Positions 13,201-25,200 of a DNA stretch of 64,000 bases are shown piece by piece (the stretch's first letter is position 1; every line of letters begins with the position of its first letter). The stretch covers positions 1,216,574-1,280,573 of the forward strand of contig NW_019091365.1 of assembly GCF_001949145.1 (NCBI RefSeq), read 5' to 3'. The notes under the pieces are model-generated. The model worked only from the letters and a program-made list of their open reading frames with translations. It had not been told where the DNA came from and did no database searches. The position numbers and the translations under genes were made by a program. The stretch comes from Acanthaster planci. Lineage: Eukaryota; Echinodermata; Asteroidea; Valvatida; Acanthasteridae.

Positions 13201-16200
13201 CGGCGATTATGAAGAGGAAGACGAGATGGACACAGTGCCATTCTTTTCACCAGGGGTGGTACGTGTTACATTGTTACACTATGCTGTATTTGAACGGTAT
13301 CAAATTCACAATCATTGCCTGTGACCTTGTCAAACTTACATATAACTCCAGCCTTTGGTTTGTGTCGTTGCAGTCATCTCTTGCAGAGACTGATGCAGAA
13401 AATTTCTCATTGACCATGGATTTTAACTGTCAGATAAAAATTTGATTTCTGTTCAGGGTTCATCCATAGTTGTCAGCATTTTCACGAGTATACTATTCCC
13501 TTTTCCTCCAACCCCGGACCCCTCCAAAAGAGTACACAAACAAGTAATGACAGCCAGCTGTTATTTGTCACAATTTTCAAAGACATGCTGTTAATCCGTC
13601 AAAGGCCTCTTTTTAGTTAAATTTGCACCGGATGTTTCAGCATTTCATTGGAAATGATCTGCCATTAATAATACTTCTCTGAAATCAAGTTTTCAGTAAC
13701 AGAAAGCCAAGGGCAAGTCCTGGGAAATTAAGAGTCAAGTAAGAGTACACAAAATTGTAAAACTAATAATATTGAGAGAAAGGCAATGTAAAAAACATAC
13801 AAAAAGCTGCATGCACATAAAAAATCCAAATTTATTGCTATCCAAACAATTCTCCACCTTCCCTCCCCCAATTGGTTCTGGATCTGCCCTTGCAGAGGGC
13901 CAAATACATGTAGATTGAAGTTCACATCTCTTTTCAGGTTTTGAAGTGTTGTCCTCTCAATCTCTCAGGTCTCAGATGACCTTACTGATGACGTCTTCTT
14001 CAGTACAATGTCACCCAAACGTGAACGGCAGTCCCCTGTGAAGAAAACACAGCCTGCTGCTGCTGCTGCCGCTGCTGTGACCTGCGATCTGACAGACGAG
14101 GACCTGAAGCTCAAAGAGGCTGTCTCGCTGCCGACTGTCATGGAGGCCGAGACAGAATCAGAGGGAGCCACCAGTAAAAAACCAAGTGTGAAGGAAATAA
14201 AAGGTACTTTAGCTCAACCTTTCAAGTTAGTTCGAAATCCGGTAAGAATTTTTGAAGGACTTTGTGAGATTATGCTACATTAAACCAGCCTGAAGTTGAG
14301 ATTAAAGGCTAAACTATCAAAAGCCATGAACTGGACAAAACCTGCAAGTCTTTCGAAAGTGATGAGTTTGTCTCCTGTATTTAACAGTTTCTTCTTGTTC
14401 ACATCCTAGGTAAAATATCCGCCAGCCTGCCCCAGCTTCCAGTACCCGAAACCCCCGAGGAGCTACTGGCAGAAACTCCTATGCCAGAGCCAACCCCTGA
14501 ACCCCTGCAGGAGCCCAGCCCCAATGAGCCCATTCAGCCTACTCCAGACACCCAGGAGGTTCCCGTGGTACTAAGAGGCAGGCCACTGCCATCACTGCCC
14601 CCAGAGCGTGTACCGTCTGCCGGAGAGCCTCTGGATGGGAGAGTGGCGGTGGCCATAGCACAGATGATGTGAGTAGAAGTGGCTCACAGATGTGAAGGTG
14701 GTGTGTGTTATCTTCCAATGAACCTGTCTCTTGCTGTGTCACAGTGACAGATTTTGCAGGCTGTGGCTGGCCATCAATACAAAAGCACTACAAGAAATCA
14801 CAGTGTGACACAAATTTCACACAGCTACTGGTATCAAACAATTAACAAATGAATATAATTATACATGTACAGTAAACTCTTGATAACTTGTAGTCGGATA
14901 ACTCGAAACTCCACTTATCTCGAAGACATTCTTGATTACCTCCAAAAGAATAGGCATTTATGTACAAAAATACCCCTATAACTCTAAATGCCCACACCAC
15001 TACATCCACTTAACCACTCCGCGCCGGTGGCAGTTATCAATGTTGATGATGCTGGGGTGGGATAATTATAATTTTTTTCCGTTTTCAAAATTCTTAAAAA
15101 ATTCCTGTCTTCATTTACTGGACACTTACTCCCACACGAAGGATTGTCTGGTTTCAACTCTAATCTGACAGACAACATCTATTGACGCTGGAGTATTTCA
15201 ACCAGGCCTGCTGTCTTGTAAAAAGAGCCCAGATTGTGCGGTGTTACGTAATTTTCTTTTGTTCAAGAACCTGGCGCAGTGCGCTGCTTACCTCTTTCAA
15301 TAGGGGCCAGATTAGCATGCAGTGGCACTGTGTGGCTCATCGCTGTGCTGCTAAATGCCCCAAACCGTGGTATACTGTTTCAAAATAAGGCTGGATTATC
15401 TCCACCATTGAGAGTGAAAAAATGTTAGTAATGCCTAGCAGCCTGTTTTTTTTGTTACGAGTACGGTCTTTTGTTACAAGGCCCAGTTCCCTTTGTCCGA
15501 TTTCCGAGACCATGGCCACACGCATAAAGAATATGTGTCTGGCACCGGAAACCCCGCTGGCAAGTGGTTAACATAAAGTTTTTGAAGGGCCAATCCAAAA
15601 AGACTGCCGCCAAATTACTGACAAGGAGTTGAAAAAGAATGCGAAGACTTCAATTATGAGTCATTTCTCCAAACGGCATTTCTTCTTTTTGCGTGAGGAC
15701 ATGATCATGCTTACTGCCAGCACCATTGTAATTGACTTATCACGACCACAACCTAAACAAATCCCGGCTTTCAAGCAAGCCTGATTGCGATCACAGTCTA
15801 AATGTAGCCTGCGCGCACGTAGTCCAATCACTGATTCTTTACAGTGGCCATGTAACCTCGCTGAAGGAGGCTTTGTGCATGCAGCATCTAAAGCCTGGCT
15901 GCTGCCACCTGCCCAATTGCAACACTCACTCCCCACTCACATGCTGACTGACATGCATTCCCAGATTTTTTTTTTGAATTTTTTTTACGCTCGAACATTT
16001 TGAAATGCAAAATGGTGGACCCTCCAGCGATTTTTCAGGAAGGATCATGTGGCCAAAGGAAAGCCCTCCGCCTTGCCGGCCACGGCCGAGCAAGCAAGCA
16101 CATGGCTGTGCGCTTCGAGCAGCAGTGTGTGCCAAACTGAAGAATTGCCACAAAAAAGTACAGTTTTGGTGATGTATGTTTTACCTATCAGTAGCATAAA

Positions 16201-19200
16201 AATGTTTAAGTAAGAAAAACATCTCAGCAAACTAATGATTTTTAGAAGAAGTTTATTCTTGGATATAAGGAAATAACCACTTATACTGTCTCCTAAACCC
16301 ACCGCAGGGGTAAGTAAGGTTACTTGTGCAATGTGTATGTACTGTATGTGTGGGCAAGATTCAGGAACTTTCGTTCGGATAACTTGAACTTTATCCATTC
16401 CCCTGAGGTTCGAGTTATCAAGAGTTTACTGTATGTCATGTCAGCAAAATAAAGTCCTTATTGAAAAATTGCATTTAAAGTTCCTTATTGTAAAATATTG
16501 CTGTAAACATGAAATCGGGCCAGAAGATTGTTGAGCCAAACTGAATAAACCGTTTGGAACATCTTTGGTTTAGTTCAATATTGGAGCCAAACAACTAGTA
16601 AATGAAAATACCTTCATCCATAATTAGGAATTAGACAAATATGCATTTTGAGGCAAAACTTTTCTCAACCAAGGGCTTGCCCCAACTTCATGAAAGAGCT
16701 CACTCCGCTTATTAAGTAACACACGCAGACTGGGTGCAGCATTTTCTTTCTTTTATTAAATCTAGAATCTAGACAGTGCAGCCAGAATAGACCTTATTCA
16801 AGGGGAAGTTTGTTCCCTGATTCCATCACTTTCAATGAAAAAAAATCTCTTAAATGGGGTGGTGGCAAGCTATTTTTGTCTCAGAACCTCACTTTCAGGT
16901 TTGTAAGTGTGAGTGTAGCTTAAAAAAATTTAGATTAAATTAAATTATGTGTAAGAACTTTCATTTCGTCGCGGTTATTTTTACACTTAGGTTCCCAAAA
17001 TAACAAGTTCTACCTCACGAATACAGTCTTTTGAGGCAGTCACTGGTGAAGATCTTGGTTATTTTGTCATACAGCCCAACAGGAATTGGCTGGCGGAAGA
17101 GAAAAACAGAGGACAAATTCCGCATGGCGCCCATCCTAGCGGAAGACGCACCGGATGCCATCATGCCGGCTATACGGCGAAATAAGATAGCTGAGAAGAT
17201 CATGCAAGGGGCATTTGACAACTCGGACAGGAGGCAAATTGGAAAGGGTCTAGTGGGAAGGGTGCTGAACAGGAGCTACAAGTCCCGACGGATGGACAGT
17301 AACGTCCGGAAGCAGATTGAAGAGATTGAGGACCATAGGTAAAGAGTGAAAGTCCCCACCTGTTCACATTAGTGGATAGTCATGAAATAAACAGCATAAA
17401 TTCTTTGGATGTATTTTTTGTTCATTTCCTGACCTGTGTGGTATTCATTGGCTTAAGCTCAGGTCTTAAGTTGACCATGTAACATACAACAGAAATCAAA
17501 CAGGTCCCCAGTTTGGGCCATTCTCACAAACTTGACTTTTTATTGGTGGGGGAGGCACTGATAGTAGCCCCTTTGAATGAATAGGGAAGGAGAGAAAAAT
17601 TATTTTTTAAAGAATTACATTTTTTTCATTTTGAATTCATTTTTTCAATCAGACCTTATTTCACATACTGGGTTACAACAGTTCAAATTGTCATCGTCAT
17701 CGTTTCGATAGCGTTTTATGGATTTGCACCAATCGGCTTCAGCTATTCACAGAGGACTGAACTGGTAAGTTTAGACATACTCTATTATCAGTCATAAAGA
17801 TCATAATAGTAATTCTTTTGAATGTACTCACTGTTGAATAAATCACATGAGTGTTAACAATAATACGGTAGGTCTTTGCTCTATTCCGTTCCCATCTTTC
17901 TTGAATCCTTTGAAGTAAAATTTCCCAACAGCCCTTCAATTTGTTAAATGATTTATGGGCAAGTAATTATTCTGGGGAGAGTTGTGTCTGGAGAACAAAG
18001 ATGGTATAGCACCACATAGCGGCGCAAGATGGAGAACTCTGCCTAAAAGGTGTAATCACCATGGGCTCCATTTGAGCAAGCAATGCGCCTGTGCAGTACA
18101 ACAGGCACGCACACCTGGTTCACCTGCGTCTGTGCATTAACGTGCACTGCACAGGCATATCACTTGCTCAAACAGCACCCATGCGATTACAACGTTTTAC
18201 GCGCATTCACGCTGAAGTTCTCCATCTTACACCACTACAGGGTGCTATACGATCTTGACTTGAGACAAGATTACTGAGAGAAAAGCACTTACATGTACTT
18301 CCAAATCATTTTGTTATGTTGTCCTTTTGTCTAGTGCTTCACTTAAAGTTTGCTAATATTTCCTTAACATTCGGTATGAAGAGCACATTATTTAAAGTGG
18401 GACTTTGAGTCAGCATATTGTATGGTTATATTTAACCTTGATACTACTGCTGAAGTTACTGGAGTGTTGTTGTGTAGTTTTTATGCTCTCATTTGTGTCC
18501 TGTTTGTTGTCCACAGGTGCAGCAGTCAAACCTTGTGGTACAGACAGTGGGATACATGGAACCGGACAACTTCTGGATTGGGCCAAGACCGGTAAGCTTA
18601 CGAGTATACACCGAATGGAGATTCCATTTGTGAGTGCGAACCCTTTCACTCTCTGGAGAAAAAATGTCTGAATAATATCCTTCTGCCAAGTACATGTACA
18701 TGGCACATCATGTTTGCATTTGGCTTCTTGTGGGACCTGAAGCTCGCCCACAAAAACTGCTTCTACTCACCGCCTTAGTCTTTTTTAGTATTTTTTTTGG
18801 TGAAGAGTACATTTAATATGTGTCGTAGTAAGCCCAGTTTCCATTCAGACCAAATTATGGGGCTCTTCAAGAACGATTTTTCATGTGCCCCCAGTAATTT
18901 TTTCAGTGCATTTCTCCCCCCGTTTGTTGCGCAGGCCGATCTAATACATTTAGGTGCCAAGTTTTCACCGTGCATGCACAGAGACCGTCAGATCCACCAA
19001 ACCATCGACGACGAAAGGCAAAAAGAAAGCACAACAGGTTGTTGTGTACGGACAGACAAATCTGGCTGTGTGCAGAGTCTCCAGGAAGACTGCCCAGTGA
19101 GTTTTACTGTCACTAAGTGTATTTTCCTATCACGAAGAAGTTGTACAAACTTTTCTAACCAAAATATCTTTAATTAAACTGTATATTGGGGTGTTTTGTA

Positions 19201-22200
19201 TGTAATCAGGGGTGTGAGAATTCAGCTTTTTTTAAACTGACTTCAGCTTTTTTTGTTTGAATGTTGACCCTGGCTTTCGTTGTTTTTGTACACCTGGTCT
19301 ATACAAAAGTATGGGAACTGTTTACATTTCAGCTATTGGCTAGCTATTTTCAGCTATAATTTTAAGTGGCCACTCACACCCCTGTGCAAGATAATGTAGT
19401 CCATGCTGGAAAAAACATGATTGATGTAAGCTTACTTAGTGTGTGAGTTTGTTTACATAGTGGTACTGTATGTGGACTTGAGAACATAAGTCAACATAAT
19501 GTAGGGCCGAAAAGACTTTTATGTGGACTTGCGCAGATCCATACATTTTCTCCTCGGAATATAGCTCAGAGGTATGTAGGGGTCAGGACTACCTGTGGCA
19601 AAAGAAAGAGGAACAGTAAACGAAATTGCTATCAAAAATCTAGCGTAGAGGAGTGTTCGTGATGAGAGAACGATCAGTATTTACTCCAAATCAAAAGGAA
19701 AACAAAAGGAATGTCCACGTGAAATGTAAGAGAAGAAGTTATGTGTGCCTTTATGAATTGTATAGATATACAAGTATTAGTTTTATTACCATTTCTTTTT
19801 TGGTCTTGTTTAGACGCGGTTTTCAAATTTTATCAAGTGGCCAGATACAACAGATCCTGAAAATGACCGATCATCTGGGCCAGTTTGTGGACAAGATCCG
19901 AGGTAAATTTTGAATGTTATTACATTTGTGCCCTTCATTCCTGTTGCACATGTACATCCTCCTGGGAGAGAGAAAAATTATATCTGATCTTAACATTCTA
20001 TTTTGATTTTCCATGTCACAGATCTTGTGTCAAACCAGCCTCCGTACCACCCTATGAGTGGGAGGATGACATCAGTAAATGGCCGGTAAGGCATTCCAGC
20101 TTCAGTTAAAATCATTTGTTTTTAATGCAGTTCTTGTAAATGCTCCTTTGTGTCCCGTTTAACCTGATTTTCCAGTTTTGTTGTGCCACTTTAAGGGCAC
20201 TTTGTTGTCTTTTTAAATTTTACGCCAGTGCAAATTTGCATTGCTATAAGCAAAATTGCAATATGATCCAAGGCTTAAAACCTCAGTTTTACAGCTATCT
20301 CTGCTCGAAAATTATGCAGAATCGAAGATATTTTCCTCCTACCTTTGTTAACTTTGATAATTAGTTGTTTCAGGTTATGACAGTAGGCCAGGAAGCAAAG
20401 TTTTCTCACAGATTATTTTCAGTAAGCACTTTTTAGGTCCACGGTCTGAACAGAAAAGCCTCAAAATGAGTTGTTGATAAAAGCATGGAAAAATATTAAT
20501 ATTTTAAAAAAGTCATTTATAAATAATAGTATCCCAAAAGAAATGTCAGATTTCTGACATTAAAGAGGACTAGGGACAGCATTGACCTACTTCAAGGTAC
20601 TCCTCCAACCCCCGTAAAGTCTTGCCAGACTCGACATCTTAAGTGGAATTTGTTATGCAAGAAGTGATGCAAAGCAAAGGAGCTTTTGTAACTTAAGAAA
20701 TCAAAACAACTAATGAATATACATTCACATATACCTCAGGGGCTTTCTTGTAAGTCAGTTAAAAATGATACTGTTGTGTAGTTGTATGATACAAGCTGCA
20801 CATTCTTTGGCCCGGAATTTGTCGTGTGGACCTGACTGTCACATTCTCTGTCTTTTATCACAGATATGTTGGGAAAGCTTGGAGATACCAGACAAGGAGC
20901 ACACCACATGTGACGTGACTGGTAGGCCGTGCTGCATTGGTATCTATGGGACATGCATGATCGTTAGTAGGGACCAGTGCGACTTTGTCAATGGGTACTA
21001 CCACGAAGAAGCAACACTGTGCTCACAGGTAGGTGTCCTTATTGTAAGAAAACTATAATCAAACATAATACCTAGTAACACACACCTGTGGTTTTTGTCT
21101 GCATTTTCTTGCCATCTCAACTGACACAAAATATTTGAAAGAATAAAATTCAGATGAATTTGCTAATTACTGCTCACATTGACAAATCAAATATGGCATC
21201 TTCTGGAATCAGCCTGTGGTAGTGGTTTAAACACTCAGGCATGCAACTCTTCTTTAGATCAGCTGGATTTATATTTTCCAGGGGCATGCTGTCTGCTCCC
21301 GGTGGTAACATAGCAACGGTGGCACTTTGGTGGGAACTTTCAATGTGCATGTACAGTTATATGTGGTTTTAGTGCAGGGTGCACTGACCACATTCAACCA
21401 ATTTATGCTGGTCTCTGTGTGTGTGCATCGGGTACTCAATTTGCCGATGAGGCAGTGTTTCAAATCAGGGCAGGTTAAGGGCTCAAAAGCACTATTAAGT
21501 ATATTGTGTTACTCTGTTTCTGACAATGTAGTTACCAAAGAGAGCGCTCCATTTACAGGTCTTCCAGTAATACTCGGCAGAAAGAGAAAACTGAGAGGGT
21601 GAAAGAAATATCTAAAGCACACCTAAAGAGGGGAACCGTATTGCTTGACATTGCTGAGAAATGATAATTAGTCATTGACTAGAATTACTTTAAGGCCAGA
21701 TAAAGATCCGTCGATCCATGAATTGATCCTTGAACTGTCTATGTGTTCACAGTGCTGTGGATATATTCATAATTGGGGGAAATGAATCATGTTAACCCCC
21801 AAAACGGTCTCTTTTTTTTTACATCTGCTGAACAACAGGGAAAATTCTGGTTATTTCACCTCACAGATTTTGATCTTAGTGTCATGCTTCTGAGATTGTT
21901 ATCTTGCATTGCGAGGGAAAATGACAGCTAACAGTAAACATGTATTTGTGAAAGTTTTGTGATAGAGATATTACATGAACTACCTGTACTTACATGTGTA
22001 GGTTACAATTTATATATCTGATATCATAGCATTGAAAATATTTTGATGGAGAGTTACTGAACTAAGTATTTCCCTGTTTCTACCTTGTTTGTCCAGGTTA
22101 ACTGCTTGGATGCTGTGTGCGGGCTGGTGAATTTTGCCAATCCCGAATACCCTGATCAGATCTATCGGATCTTTCTCTCACTGTTCCTTCATGCTGGGTG

Positions 22201-25200
22201 AGTCCAGAGATCAGTCCCCTAGGGCTGAGTCAATTCGAATAATTCACTATTTGAATATTTGACCTTCAATTCGATCAAATATCCGAATATTCAATCGTGT
22301 GGACCAGCAGATTATTGATGCTCAAACCATGTGCAAAATCAGATGCGATAACGCACACAATTGTACATTATAATCAGCAAGATTTAAGAGATGAACAGTG
22401 CTTCTTTCCCTGTTGAAAATTTCTATTCCTTTTAAATTGTTTAATGAATAATTTACTTTTTGAATCATTGTAAGATTTCTGTCGCTTTTCATTTGAATCT
22501 ATCTGAAACAAGCCTCCATAGTGTAATTTTTCTCATTGACAGCAAAAGAAAATTTTCCCTTCCTTTTCTTGAATTTTACATTCAAACATTCAAATTTGAA
22601 ACTAATATTTGAATATTCGATAATTGATCGATATTCGGCACAGGCCCACAGTCCCCCACCATCAGTAAATCTGTGCTCCAAGACTATCCAGCCACGATGA
22701 TTGGTTCCATAGCCTTAAGTCTTTGGAAAAGAATTTACTTGGCCACTGGCTCTCATTAATTTGACGTAAATATGAAACGGGAGCTTGGAGTGCGAGTCTC
22801 CAGAAGTGTCCACTAAGATTAAGGTATACATGAAATTGAAGTGACACCATTTCGTAGCTGGAAAACAAGAATGCAAATATGACATTGAAGAGTGTCCGTA
22901 ATGAAATGGAATTTGAAGTGTGTTCTTATATCCACTTGTCTCCGGGGTTTCCGGAACCAAGCACCTTGGGTTTGTATGCATAGCCGGGGTTTGTATGCAT
23001 AGCCGGGGTTTGTATGCATAGCCGGGGTTTGTATGCATAGCCGGGGTTTGTATGCAGAGCTGGGTCATGTAACAAAAGACCGCACTCGGAACAAAAGACA
23101 AAGCTGCTGGGATTTGCCATCATTTTTCAGTCCTGGCTGAAATACTCGGGCATCAGTTGAGGTTGCTAGTCAGATTAGAGTAGCCACCATACAGTCAGAC
23201 AGTCATTCATGTGGGGGTGTACATCTTGTTAATGAAGTTATGAATTTTTGAAGAATTTTGAAAGTGGAAAATCCCCCTGGAGCTCATCCCACTTATGCAA
23301 ATTCCACCTGGCAGGAAGTGGTGAAAGTTAAAACATACGCACTGAGGTGCATTCGCCTATAAACCACTGTTGACTTTTAAATTAGTTTTTAAATCATTTA
23401 GAATGCAAAAGCTATCAATTTTTTTGAGTACACCTGCTAAACTGATTTTTGACATTGTCCATTTCAGAATCTTCCACTGTATTTTAAGTGTCATCATGCA
23501 AATGACAATCCTGCGAGACTTGGAGAAACTAGCAGGTTTCTTTCGCATCTCTGTCATCTACATATTCAGTGGCATCGGGGGCAATATAACCAGTGCAATA
23601 TTTATTCCTTACAGAGCAGAGGTAAGCATATTCTTCTGCCAGATTTTTTTCCCATGGATAAGTTTTTGAACTTACGCCTTTCTTCCTAGCACATGCTGCC
23701 ACAAACAAACAGTTCTGTACAGAATGTCTCCCCGAGAGTCTTCTAATGATGAACAGAGCATACTCTCTAAAACGTTGTCTCCCCTGGTTCTGTTCTGAGC
23801 TGCACCCACAAAAGGTATTTACATGGCACTACCACAAGTCCTTCATCATGCAAACCTTCAAGTCGTATAAATTATTTACACAAAATAAACAAATCCAAAA
23901 GCCATCATGGAGCCAGCCGTGTTATTTGATATATGCCTTGTTATAGCACCATTCCTTTGTGTGTGTTTTTGTGTGTTTTTTTAATTTTTTCATTTCTTAT
24001 CTCGTTAGGTTAGTAATTGAAGTCAGCGTCCTAGTAGGCACAAGCTAGTTCCTGATTTTAGACCATTTACTGGACCTTTGAAATAGGTCGAAAGAAGCCC
24101 CTTTTGGAAGCAAATCTAGTTTGAAATAGGTCAAAAAAATTCTGAATTTCTTTACTCTGTGCTGTTAGTCCATATTTGTTCTGAAAGTATGAGCAGTCTC
24201 TCCCATCGCTTGGATTCATGCATGCCACAGGCTAAACGTGACAACCAGAATGAGAAACCATCACTGCACTGGGGTACACGTTCAACCCAACAGAGCTTGG
24301 ACTTGCAAACTGCTCATACACATCACATTTACAAACATCCTATCACGTTTAGTGCCATGGCAGTGGTGGAATCTTCTCAGTCTGTTTACAGGCTCTTGTA
24401 CAGTACCTGAATAAATTCACTTTCTTTTTATCGATGGATCATTCATGTGTCCTAAATTATTCAGTTTAATCAAAGCAGACCAATGAATATACTGTTGTAC
24501 TGCACATGTAGGAGGCACAGTCACGACCCTTCACACAATTATAAAAACACAAGATTTTGGGTGATACATTTTCAAAATGCAGTTCTTTCCCATCTCAGAT
24601 TAGGATATTTCTGAGCTTACAATGATTATACTAAACAGAAAGAAACAAATTATATAGGGTGTCAAATGATTGCAGCAAAAGTTAAGAAACTTAGGAATAA
24701 TTATTTAAAGCATGAACAGAATTTGAATGTGAATAGTTTAGGTCCTAGTTGTATACATCAGACTGACAAAGTAAAACAGCTACTGTTCCACAAAGTTTAC
24801 ATAGGATTTATTCAGGCATTGTATAAAACAAATAATGAATATTTCACACTTGTGCAATGGAAAGATTAATTTTACGAGGTGAAGTTTGTAACTGTCTCAA
24901 TCTGTCACCTCATTCAGTTATTCTTACCATTGCGCCCATGAACATTCATTATTTGTGCATGTACATGTATAATGTTCCATCCAATCGCAGACTGGACCTG
25001 CGGGCGCCCAGTTTGGTCTCCTGGCCTGTCTGGTAGTGGAGGTCCTGCAGAGCTGGCAGATCCTCAAGTCGCCCTTCAAGGCCCTGGCCAAACTCCTCTT
25101 CATCATCGCCCTCCTCTTTGTCCTGGGCCTCCTGCCCTGGATCGACAACTATGCCCACTTGGGGGGCTTCATCTGTGGTACCTTCCTCTCCTTCATCTTC

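Noticed and set aside
22971-23065. Possible CRISPR-like array
   Set aside because: Repeats are directly adjacent with no unique spacers, inside an intron of an animal gene.
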